Of a stretch of DNA of 64,000 nucleotides, positions 33,101 to 47,636 are shown piece after piece. The translations under genes and the position numbers were made by a program. Each line of letters begins with the position of its first letter. Within the stretch, counting starts at the first letter, position 1. This DNA is from Oryzias latipes (taxonomy: Eukaryota > Chordata > Actinopteri > Beloniformes > Adrianichthyidae), in NCBI RefSeq assembly GCF_002234675.1, contig NC_019859.2, positions 1,007,740 to 1,071,739 on the forward strand, read 5' to 3'. The notes beneath the pieces were generated by a model. It saw only the letters and a list, made by a program, of their open reading frames with translations, was not told where the DNA came from and made no database searches.

Positions 33101-36100
33101 GGTACTTGAGACTTTTGACTATGGTGTGTCTTTAGAGCTCCATGTTGGGGGGGGGGGGGGGGGGGGGGGGGGGTTCAGAGTCCTCTGAACCGGGTTCTGG
33201 ACCTCCTGTCCAAACCAGACTCTAACCCTCTGAGAACAAAACGACCACTACGCACCAACAAATGGACTCTGGCGTGGTACAGGTCACATCTGGATCTCAG
33301 GGACTCTATAACCAAACAGAACCAGTCAGACCCGTTTTGAACGATTGATTATGAAAACAGAATCATTTATGGAAGACTAACCTAAAGAAATGTTGAGCAA
33401 CACTTCCATCTAAAGAGCGCTGCTTCATAACTGACTTTGAGCGGGAAACGTGGCGGCTGTGGAGAGGAAGAACCTGCAGCAGAACCAGGGAAGCCTGCGG
33501 TGACCTTTGACCTGTAGGAACTCTGGTCTTATAGTTTTGGACACCAGGAAAGAACCACCAGCAAACACATCTTCTCCTGCAGGAGGAGGAGGAGCAGTGG
33601 GATCACGGTCTCACCCGGACCTCCTTTCTCTGGAGGCGTCTGAGCGTAGCGTTCTTCCTCTGGTCTCACGTTCCTACAGCTCAGTCGGGGGTTCAAGAGC
33701 CGGAACCGGTCCAAACGAACCGTCCAGAGTCTGAAAGCAAAGCTTGGCCAGCAGGTCAGACACCAACCTGGATTTGATCCTGGGGAGGGATCTGCTGCAG
33801 GCAGAGCACCTTTTCCAGGTTCCTCAGCAGGTTTTCAGACTGGGGGGGTTAGCCTGACGGGGAGCGTCAGTACTGACTGCAGAACCCTGAGTGTCAGGAT
33901 GAAAGGATGAAAGCGGAGAACACGGCAGCCTCCTGCAAACACAATGACAGCTGGAAACCCCCACCTGCCAGAGGGGGCGGGGGGTCAGACTGGGAAACTC
34001 CAAATGCTGCCCCACCCTCAGCACCTCTCCGGGACCCGCCCTCGCTGGCTGATCGGCTTATCAGGGAAAAGCCCCGCCATAAAAGAAGGGGGGGGCTCTT
34101 GTGCAAAGACAGAACTCAGATTTCTCCCTGAGGGGTCCAACGGCTTTTCTGTTGGTTTCATCTCCATAGCAACCATTTTCTGCTCTGGTCGCCTGGGGGG
34201 GCGACTGTCAGGTCCCTGACCTTTTCAGGAGAATCTGCAAAAGTAAATTATTATTATTTGTTGACCACGCCCACATTCCTAATATGGTCATATCGTCTGT
34301 CAAATTGGTTTGTTCACTTTAAACCGACAGTTAATGTTTTAAATTTTCCCTCTATTCTGAAACTATCGTGTGAGCAACAAGGAAACGACCTTTTGCTAGC
34401 TCGCCATGCTAACGGCGGTCAAAACCTGGATCTTCAAATTCCAACCGTTTTTCCTGATGATGGGAGGAGTCAGACGGCGAAAGATCCAAACCGCTGGGAG
34501 GAGTTTGGATCTGTAGCTGCTACTACAGGCATTTTATCTTTTTTAGTTCAAGATGCTGGCCTCCTATCAAACTCTCACCCTTGGGCACAAAATGGCTGAC
34601 AAACGTGCCACCATCCCATAATAATCTCAAAACCTCCCTTGGTTATCTCTGACAAGCCCCATAAAAGATTTGAGCTCCCATTCATCTTTGTGATGGTTCC
34701 TGTGATGTCATGACAGTTTTTAGTTATTTATGGGGGGGGGGTCCATGAGGTTTTTACGAGTTTCGTTGAGTTTTTGAGACATAATCTGATCCTTCAGAGC
34801 AGAAGTGCTGCAGGAGAAAAGCCGTGGAGGTTTGACGTTAGCGATGCTCTTCGTTTGTTTGTTCACTTCCTGTGACAGCAGCCCCCCCCTCAGCCCCCAC
34901 ACCGCCGTTTCCGTGCCGGTGCTGAACCTTTGCACAGATGAGTTGGACCTGAGGACTAAGCCTACCCTGTGGTTGGACGATTGCAGAAGCTGCAGAGATG
35001 TGAAAGCGGGGCTGGAGGGAGGGGGAATCAAACCTTCAACCGTTCTGCAGGAGCCTTCAGCAGAGGTGTCCCACAGGGAGCAGCGTTCGCCCCCGTTCAG
35101 TCTGTGTTCTTACGAAAATCAGCTGAAATGTGTCAGACAGAAATAACATTTCTAGACTCCTGATTGCAAAACTAAAGCCGCGTCTTCTGCTTTCAGAGAA
35201 CCACAGGTCTGTTTTAAGTTCTGGTGACTCATCTTCTCATCATCTTCCTCATCTTCATCGTTCCATAACTTCCCATCATGACTGAGGTTTTCAGCCACCA
35301 CGGCCCTCCGCCTTCTCTCCTGAAATAAACCGTCCACCTTAAACAAATATTTGATCCTGGATGGCCGCCGTGGGAACAGTGGGTGGAGGACGGCGGGAGG
35401 CGACTCCGTTCCCGCCTTTTGTTTGACAATGTGAAGAAGAGGAACAAGAGCCGAAGGCTGCAGTTCCTCCAAAGACCACTAGAGGCCGGCTTCAGAGACC
35501 AGCAGCTCCCCAGACTGGTGTTTGGTGTTTGTCAAGTGTTCCTGCAGCGCCACCGTCTGTCAGTAAGGTTGGGTTTGGGCTTCTGCTCTGTCTGAGGGTC
35601 TTTAGACGTGTTTCTGTGGTGGAGATCCACCGCTTTGCCTCCAACAGGCTGCTGGTTCCTGGTCATTGGCCGCGGGGCGCCTTCCTCCCTGAGTGGCAGG
35701 CGGGGCCACGAGCGGCGTCTGCCGTGAGGCTGCAGCCGGAGGCGGCTTGTTCTGAAACCACAGCAGCAGCAGAAACATGCCCACAGCCCTGTGAAAGTGG
35801 AAACAGAGTCAGAGGTCCATCCTCCGTCTGTTCTTATTTCCAGCCTGAGGATGGCGATGAGCGTGCACGTGCACATGCACGCGGCCCGTGAGGTCTGTTC
35901 TCACCTGCGTCTGCACAAAACCCCTCCTAAGCTGTTGCAGGACCTCGTTTCTCAGAAGAGCAACCCTCACTGAGACGCAGTCTGGTTTTTTCACACCTTT
36001 GAACAGAAACCTCCCACCCGCCGATCACAACGATGTGTTCAAAGAAACAAAACCTGCAGAAGCAAAAGTCTCATCAGCAGAAGAAAGTAAACAGTCAGAG

Positions 36101-38790
36101 TCTGGACCTGGAGAAAAGTGAGGGAACAACTGCAGAAATCTAAGCCGTTTCCTGTCATTTCTGTACCATGGAGCTTCACCAACCACCATACTTCCACCGC
36201 CGTGCTTCCCAGTGCACATGCACTTCCTCTTCCTGTTTTCACATTTATCAGAAACCATCTAAATCAGGGGTTCTCAATGCTTTTGGAGCAGAGGGCCAAA
36301 TTAGTAACTCCACATTAGACTGGAGGCCAATTTTGGTGAAAAAAATGGATAAACCGTAAAAGTAGTTTTTATTATTTTTAATGACTGAATGTCATTAGTA
36401 CAGTTAACCAGACCCTCCAGATGTTTTCCAGAGGTTACTGTCCAGATCTTCTACTCCTCTAGTAATCGTATCATTTGCAGATTTATTTCTTCAAACTTAC
36501 TTTGGACAAACAGTGTCAGCTACTTTCAGCATTTATTCTTTTACAGACTCCCCGTCACTGAAGGGTTTCCTACACCGGGCCCTTTCCAGAACCGCACCGT
36601 AGCTTCTGTCTCAGCTTCACTGGATGTAGTCATTTTAGTGGACATCTGCTGTGCAGCATCGCCTCGTTGTAGCTGTTGGAGCTCATTGTTGTTCTCCTCA
36701 ACCATAGATTTGTCATAGTTTCTATGATTTGTAACACAGTGACACAGTAACATTTACCTGCATGCAGATAAGACACATGACTTTATCCATGAGGTACAAC
36801 AAAGTTAGCATTTGTCCATTTAGCTAGAAAAGGCCTTTTCTCCTCGCCAACACAACATTTTTGGCTCTCCTTTTCTTCTGCTGTCGTCACGCTCCTTCCT
36901 TCTGCAGAGGCAGTGACGTAGAAAATGTTGTCTGCCTTTGGCCCCCTGTCTAAACTCTGAAGAAGTTCAATATTTGACAGAGCTGGGACTTCCCCCTGAA
37001 GGACTGGACGGTCTTCATTGGAGTCCCGGCTCCACCTCCTGGTCCTTCCTCTGTCATTGAAGGATTTCGGACGTCTCCAAACATTTCTGAAGATGCTCCA
37101 AATGATTCTGGTACCCGAGTCCGTTTGAGCCCAGAGATTGGTCGGTTTGATGGCTCTGTTTCATTCCTGGAGTTGAACCGGTGTCACGTTGACACGTTTA
37201 TGCACTTCTCTTTTGAAGGTTGAGGGTTTGAATTCCAGCTGCACAGTCCTCTCTCTCTCCTTCTCCTCGTGAATCCTCTGGGTTTTGACCTGAAGGTGGG
37301 TTTGCTTCAGGATGGATCATCAGGAGAAACTTCATCCGTCTCAGCTGTGTTGAGGCTTCAGGAGTGAACAGGGATTCAATCCTTGTCGTCAGTGTCTTGC
37401 TCAAGGACACAACGTCCACCCGGGAATGTGTCTCCGCTCTGTGAGCTTCAGCCACGGATGGACCAGAAGATGAGGATGACGTTGGTTTGTTTCCAAAACA
37501 AGGAAACAGGAGCCTCCGGTTTGTCTCTAATCCTGTTTCCACAGAAACAGATTTGACGTCTGACGGGATCTACTGGATCTCCACTGTGTCTGTCTGCACG
37601 AGGAAAAGAACAAACCTGACTCCAGGTGAGCTTCAGCAGCACCACCTTCATCCATCCACGCCACAGCAGGTGGGAGGACGATGGCGGTGGTCTCTTCTGC
37701 TGGAAGAAGACAGGTTTCTGTCTTCAGAACCCTCTGAGGTCCAGCTGAGAAGATCCCAAACACGTCAAGGTCTTCAGATCACAGATCCCTGATCCAGACT
37801 TCTTCTAAGCCTCACACAGAAACCTGAACACGGCTGTAAAGACGCGAGACGTTCCAGCAGGAAACGTCCAGCGGAGGCGTCACCAAAGATCAACGTGGAG
37901 CTGAAGGTTTGGGTTTCAGTCCAGAAGAACCAGAAGATCTTCAACTGTGATCATTTCAACCTTCATGTAGATGTTTAGATCACCTGTAGGGGTCACGAGG
38001 AAGGTCAATGTCCAGTGAAACTCCTGACGATGAAGACGAGGCTCACAAAGAAGCAGTCATTTTAACAGCAGATCGTCTGAGACGTTCTACAGAATCAGAA
38101 CCTCTGATTCTGATCTGAGAAGTTCTACAGAACTCTCAGTCTGACCTTCAGCTGGAGTCATCGTCACCTTCAGGCCTCATCCAAACCGGAGACGATGGCG
38201 TTTGCCTCCAAACCCAAACAGGAAGCTGAAGCATGTGGTGTTGCCGGGCCCGACCCGGCTCAGCGGCTGAGATCAGGTGGCCCCCCGGTGCAAACCCCCC
38301 CTTTGACCTTCATGATGGAGGTCTTCCTGTTTGAGGAGATGATGTAGGGAGGGCGGAGCTGAAGCCTTGGTACCCATGATGCTTTGCTTGGCATAAATAA
38401 TCATGGATCCTGAGGTTTGATGAGCAGTTTTATAGAGCTGCTGTCATGGATGCTCAGATGTTTCCATCCCACAAACGGTTTCCTGTTGGAGCGAGGACGG
38501 ACTTACCTGCATCCAGGAACTCACCTGAAGCTGACGGTTGGTGGAACTCTCCACCTGTCGCACAGGTTAGCTTTGAAATTTGCATACAGCTGTCAGGAAG
38601 GTCGAGGTCACTGCAGGTGACAGCTGCAGTAATCAGCCTTTATGACGTGTCGTCGTGGAAACGGTCAACAGACCAGCTGAGGAGGGAGGGAGGGAGGGAG
38701 GGGGAGTGGACTGCCTCTGCTCTTGCTGCAGCCAGCAAGTGGTTAAGATCACAGATCCAGGAGCAGACATGAGCTTCCTTCTGGGAGGCA
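33101..38790. other. Long stretch without a recognised gene
   Basis: I see no exon I can defend here. It contains a 27-base G-run at 33147-33173 and a possible hAT element at 36265-36948. Short open frames (for example 35152-35472 minus, 37487-37792 plus) have no recognisable relatives and lack exon borders. Confidence 0.45.
36265..36948. mobile_element. Possible hAT element, 684 bp
   Basis: The left end reads CAGGGGTTCTCAATGC and the right end closes ...TTTGGCCCCCTG. Flanks share 'tctaaa' but not a clean 8-bp duplication. The 'gggttctcaa...gggccaaa' style is typical of hAT ends in fish. Confidence 0.45.
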
Positions 38791-38794
38791 GCGT

Positions 38795-39040
38795 CTCCAC
38801 GTGGGAGGAGCAGCTGAGGAGGTTTGGACATCTGGAGAGAAGGACAGCGTTAGACCAGAAGGAGGCGCTGCAGCACAGCCAGAACACTCAGAGAGACGAT
38901 GTCCCTGCTGGTCTGGGAACTCCTGCACCTCCTCCTCCTGGAGAGGCTGGAAGAAGGAGGTCAGGGCCTCCTCATTGAGACTTCTCCCCCCATGACCCAA
39001 ACCCCAGATGAATTATGGATGGATAATGGTGGATAGGGGG
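38795..39040 (+). mobile_element. LINE 3' end fragment
   Basis: The frame reads RRFGHLERRTALDQKEAL, then a proline/glycine-rich end, 'PHDPNP..' in a shifted frame, and an 'atggatggataatggtggat' tail. This is the usual C-terminal and tail arrangement of fish LINEs. It is strongly 5'-truncated. Confidence 0.55.
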
Positions 39041-39470
39041 GGGGGTCCTAAAACACGAGAAAAAAGCTTCATGCTGAAACTTAAAGACTCACACTCCTGA
39101 CGTCATGAGGAGGATCTGAGGACAGGAGAACCTCACCAAAGATGGAAACCATCTTTGGATCTTTAGTGCCTCCTGCTGGACACTCGGTGGTTCTGCAACA
39201 CAGACACAGAAGAATGTGTCTCTGCTGATCCAGGTGAAGGTAGAGCTGATTCTGTGTCTGCAGGTGAGCTGACCCACAGAGCAGAAGATCAAACCTCCTC
39301 AGAACCACAAACAGAAGTCTGAGAACCTGAGACAGTTCCTACTTCTGTCCATCTTCAGCAGAAACCCAAACAGGAAGTGGTTTCACAGAGTTCCTCTTCA
39401 CAAAGCTTCATTTGCTGCGTTTCTGAGTTGTTGCTCACAGTCTGCAGGTGTGACGTCCACACGGAGGAGG

Positions 39471-41854
39471 ATGAAGCTGCAGGAGATGGTGGTCTTCACA
39501 GGTAACATCTTTCTGTTCAAACTGACCAACCTGCCCGTTTTCTGCTCTCAGAACGTCTGAGGAGAACGTCTCCGCTCAGCCGCTCTGAGAGACGAAGAGG
39601 AAGCAGGAGGAAGATTTCCGGCTGATGCTTCAGTCGCGTTTCTGACTAAAAGGATGATTTGATTCAGAACTGACTGTTCCTGGTGTTTTCCAGTGATGCT
39701 TGTTGCTGCTTCAGAGGGACAGAAGACCTTCCTGAAGGCTGTTGTGGGAGGAAACGTCACTCTGCCTGATCCTCTTCCTGAGGACGGATTTCTGCTACGG
39801 GAATCAACAAACCTTGCTCAGGTGTTAGAGACTAAACTGAGAATAATCAGGGAACCCTACAAGAACAGAATTCTGTGGGATCAATCCTCTGGACTCTTTA
39901 CAATCACAGACCTGCAGAGGAGCGATTCTGGACTTTATAAAATCGATTCTGTAAAAGGAAAAGTTTTCGTTGTCTCTTACAACCTGACAGTTTTTGGTGA
40001 GTCGTCTTTTTGTTCTTTTGTCCGTTCGATGACGTTTCCAGAACCTCTGCAGCTTCCCGAGCCAACAGAAGACCCTCCTCTTTGGGTCTCTGCTGGTCTG
40101 GAGCTGGACAGCTCGGGACCCTGACCCTTCTCCTTCTCTGTCTGCAGACTCGGTGGCGCCCCCTGCTGTGCAGAGACTGAACTCCAGCTCAGACGGCTGC
40201 TGGTTGCTGTGCTCTGTGAACTAACACAGCTCTCTGTCATGGTTCAAAGGTCAGGAGAAGCTGGAGCGGAGGGACTCTGTGCTCTCTCTGAATGTCTTCA
40301 TACCCAAGGAGGACCTGGACGCCTCTTTCAGATGTGAGTCCTCCAACCTGGCAGAAAACAGGTCTCAGACTGTGGAGGTGAAGACGCTCTGCTCTGACCT
40401 TCTAACCGGGTCTGTGGGAAAAGAAACTGCAGGTGAGGCTGGATCTTCACTGATGATGATGATGATGATGATGATGAGGTGTTTCGGACAGATGAGATCA
40501 TCCTCTACTGGATTTCTGTGGTTTCCACTGTGATTGGAAGTTCTGCTGTCGTCTGGATCGTCGTTTCAACCATGCAGAAAGATGATGAAGAGAGTTTGGA
40601 GTCTTCATCATCAGACCTTCTCACTCGTAAGCACAAAGCTCAGAGTTTAGATCCCATAACAAATCATAAACTAAATATATGGTTCAAACTACTGCAAAAA
40701 TACAAAATCTTGAATGGTGCAAAAAAATTAAAATGGGTAGAATGACAGACAGTTCAAACCAGCAGAATACGATCAAACTTATAAATGTTGGACTGCAAAA
40801 GGAATAACAGCATGGTGCTTGTTTAAAAAGGACGGACTGCTGGAGAGTTTTGAGAATTTGTCTAAGAAATTACACCTTGAAGATCGGGAGTTTTCAGATA
40901 TTTACAAATGAGAAACTATTATAAGAAAGCAACACAGAGCGACTCCTCTGGGGATGAAGATAGTTTAAACAATTACAAAGGCGTATAGAGACGGCAATAC
41001 TAAAGTGATTAGTACGCTATATACATCTTTATAAAATCTATATATCTATATATATATATAAATCTTTAAGGGAATATGACAAAAACACAAATTTAAAAGT
41101 AAAATGGGAAAAAGACTTAAACAAAGATAACGGAGCAGGACTGGAGACACCGCCATCCCACCACTGGATCACGAACATGGAGAGAGTTCACCTGAAGAGC
41201 CTTATAAGATTTTTCATAACACCTAAACTGAAGAACAAACAGTTAAAAACAAATCAGAGCTGTTGGTGTGAATGTGGAGAAGTAAATGTGGACCATTCTC
41301 ATGTATTTTGGAAGTGTCTGAATGTAACAGGATTTAGGAAGATGGTGTGTGAAATAACATGCAAAGTGCTGGGATATCCAATTCCTCTGGAACCAGAACT
41401 GTTTTATTCTTTACATGTTCTCAGGAAACTCTGTCCACCAAAGTGACAAATACTTATTTAAAGTTCTGTCACTAGCCGCCAAAAAATCATTAACCAGGAA
41501 CTGGGGCACTACGTCCATCCCATCAAAGGAGCACTGGACTCCGATGATGAACGACATCTATTTAACAGAAACAACAACATACAGGCTGAGACTGCAAGAG
41601 GCACCATTACACCGAAAGTGGAAAAAATGGACACTATACAATAAATAGAACCAAGAAGCACCTAGAATTGACCCTTTTTTGTGATGTTTGTTTGTGATTT
41701 GTGTTCATGTAACAAAAACGAATAAAAATAAAGTTTTAAAAAATAAAAAAGCTCAGAGTCAGAGCTCACACCTCAAGGTTTGCTTCACCTCCTCTTCCTC
41801 TGTCTTCTGTCTGCAGGCGTCAGGTTCACGAAGGCATCAGAACCAGGAAGCTGA
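39471..41854 (+). pseudogene. CD2/SLAM-family-like receptor, disrupted inverted paralogue (copy B)
   Basis: Exons 39471-39501, 39694-39996, 40148-40432, 40492-40626 and 41817-41854 keep phase throughout and would give 263 residues. However, a TAA at 40222-40224 interrupts Ig D2, where copy A reads CSVDKHSS. Signal peptide [20 protein letters not shown]1 and most of D2 are nearly identical to copy A. After 'VEVKTLCS' the copies differ completely: here the membrane segment is YWISVVSTVIGSSAVVWIVV, and a short tail ends FTKASEPGS with no tyrosine motif. An L1 fragment fills the last intron, 20 bases after the donor. The product would be a secreted fragment of about 137 residues unless the stop is an allele or sequencing error. 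Confidence 0.82.
40647..41747 (+). mobile_element. 5'-truncated L1-type LINE insertion
   Basis: It is flanked by a 12-bp duplication AAAGCTCAGAGT (40635-40646 and 41748-41759) and ends in an A-rich tail with 'aataaaaataaag'. The frame 41177-41446 carries CWCECGEVNVDHSHVFWKC, the C-terminal zinc-knuckle-like block of L1 ORF2, with stops further on. It lies in the last intron of copy B. Confidence 0.85.
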
Positions 41855-42159
41855 TTGGTTCTCCAAAGGAGGACCGATCATTCCTCCTTAAGTCCTCCAT
41901 CAGCCCTTCAGGAGGAAGCAGAGAAGACTTCTTCAGATCTTTGTCAAGCAGATGACCTGCAGCTCTCCACTGTTCTCTGCTTCAAAAGGAACTAATGCTC
42001 TCATTTTCTAAGCTCCGCCCACACAAGTGACTTGTTGCTGATTGGTTGTCTGCTCTGGGTATGAGGGCTGATCATCTGTTTCCAGTCAGATTTGTGCATT
42101 TCAATAAATTATTTCATGTAAAAAAACTGAATTTATGTCTGCAAATTTCTGACTGTAGA

Positions 42160-42235
42160 TTTGAACTGAGTGGCCCCGCCCCCCAGCGTTCCAAACAGGA
42201 AGTGGCTCCAAGAAGCCAAAATCCTGTAGACTTCT
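42160..42235 (-). repeat. Fragment of the dispersed repeat at 9517 and 63695
   Basis: It matches 'cacttcctgtttgga.' and 'ggggccactcagt' of copy 1 in reverse orientation. Confidence 0.6.
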
Positions 42236-42847
42236 ATAGATAGAGTAGAGGACAAAATAGTTGGTCCCCCTCAGTTATAGAAAGAAAGTCCACAATGTTC
42301 ACTGAAATGACTTGAAACCTTCAAAAGTAACAATAAATTTAAATTGATTGAATATTAAATTATCACAATCAGCCATTACTTTAGAGTTGTTGATTAACAG
42401 AATTATTTTAAAAAACAAACTAATGAAATAGGGCTGGACAAAATGATGGTACCCATAACTTCATATTTTGTTGCTCAACCTTTTGAGCCAATCACTGCAA
42501 TGAAACGGTTTCTGTATTTGTCAATGAGCCTTCTGCACCTGTCCACAGGTATTCTGGCCCCCTCCTCATGAGCAAACTGCTCCAGTTGTCTCAGGTTTGA
42601 CGGGTGTCTTCTCCAAATGGCATGTTTCAGCTCCTTCCACTGATGTTCAATGGGATTCAGATCTGGGCTCATAGAATCCACTTCAGAATAGTCCAACGCT
42701 TTTCTCTCAGCCATTCTTGGGGGTTTCTGGCTGTGTGTTTTGGATGGTTGTCCTGTTGGAAGACCCATGACCTGAGACTGAGACCAAGCTTTCTGACACT
42801 AGGCAGCACATTTATACCCAGAATGCCTTGAAAAAAATGAGATTTCA

Positions 42848-46087
<3,240 letters not shown>

Positions 46088-46340
46088 CAACATAGAGCTG
46101 ATGTGCCTTACCAAAAAGCTCCAGTTTGGTATCATCATTTTCCCAGAAGCTTTGTGGCTTGTCAACATGTATTTTTGCAAATTCCAGTCTGGCTTTTTTA
46201 TGATTTCCTTTCAACAGTGGTTCCTCCTTGGTCGTCTCCCATGAAGTCCACTCTGGCTCAAACAACCACGAATGGTGCGATTTTCCCTTTCTGCCATGAG
46301 AGAAAACAATAATTTTCATAGAAAGGTATTGTTCCTCTTC

Positions 46341-47630
46341 ACTGACTCACAAATCTTCATCCAATCACACAAGTAGCACATGTGTGGCAATGATGAGGAG
46401 ACACGTCTTGACTTCAATACGTGAAGCTTTATTCACTCATATGCCAACAACTCAAATGAGGCGGGCAAATCATCCTATACATAAACACAGAATCAGACCA
46501 GGACCATAGCAACTGCGAAGGCTGTTGGGTGTGAAGTCCAGAGGCAAGGATAGCACCACACATGTCCCATTGATTACTGTAAGCCTTCCATCTGGTGTTC
46601 CAGACTTCTCATTGGCTGTTGCAGCTGTCTCCCTCTCCTGCTCACAGAGGCCTTCTTCATGGATTCTGAAGGTCTCTGGCAGGTTTCATAGAACCCAAAA
46701 ACACAAGCATGCTGAAAGATGATTGGATAAAAACTTTACCACATTGTCAGCTTCTGCACCAAGCGCATGCACATGTATGTAGCCGTTTCTACGATCTGTG
46801 TCGCGTCAGCCGGACAATCAGCGTTGTGTCTTGTTAAATTGAAGAAACTTGATCAGAGAAATTTCAGCCAATAGGAGAAAGTTTATTGAGTAAAACCCCA
46901 AATAAAGCAATGCAGACACTTTCAGGTCTTTCATACACACCAAAGTAAAATCAGAAGAATGCAGCACAAACATGAGACGGTTCATGTCAACCTGCATGTC
47001 ACTACCAGGCCTGCATTTCTGCTTCAACATGAATTATAAACAGTGACAGAAGTGATGGGAGAGGCGTTTATGAAACGACATAAAATCACATATGCTACAT
47101 ATGATATAAACGTAAGTGAACAGGCTTTTAAAAAAGTAGTTGTTTTTAGAACAGTTTTATTTATATACACTTATAAACAACGGAAAAATCAAATGTACTA
47201 TTCTATGTGGGTTTTAGCTGGTGGTCCGGCACTGTGGTCTCATGTGCCACCAACCACCTCCGTAATCAAAGAGGCACTTGTGTTTATTGTTGATTCCCCA
47301 CAGTATTAAATATTTTAATATTTAGCTAATATGAGATTGTAAAGGAAAAAGGTTTATTGGCAGACACATCCAGTCAAAGTTCATGTAATACAGGCAGTAA
47401 TATTAACCTTTCAAATCTGACACAAACTGTAAAATCTTTCTTTTGCTCTTCAGTAGATAGAGCAGTAAAATATGATCTAAAGTGGTTGGATTAATCAGAA
47501 TAACACACACTTATCTGAATTGAAGTACTTAAAGCCACGCCCCTTTTATGTAAGTGGAACACTAAAACAGACTATGACCTTGTGACCATTTCCTTCACTG
47601 CTCATTGTTTTCTGGCCATTTGTAACCAGG
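46341..47630. other. Spacer and samd9l 3' UTR, no gene seen
   Basis: No supported exon. It includes the 3' flank of samd9l with a candidate poly(A) signal. Confidence 0.45.
47353..47358 (-). promoter_or_regulatory. Candidate poly(A) signal of samd9l
   Basis: The minus strand reads AATAAA 279 bases past the stop codon. Motif and position only. Confidence 0.4.
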
Positions 47631-47636
47631 CTGTGT

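Noticed and set aside
37487-37792. Possible Ig/membrane exon reading SDGIYWISTVSVCTRKRTNL upstream of copy B
   Set aside because: It has a GT after the segment but no convincing acceptor, no cysteine pattern and no partner exons.
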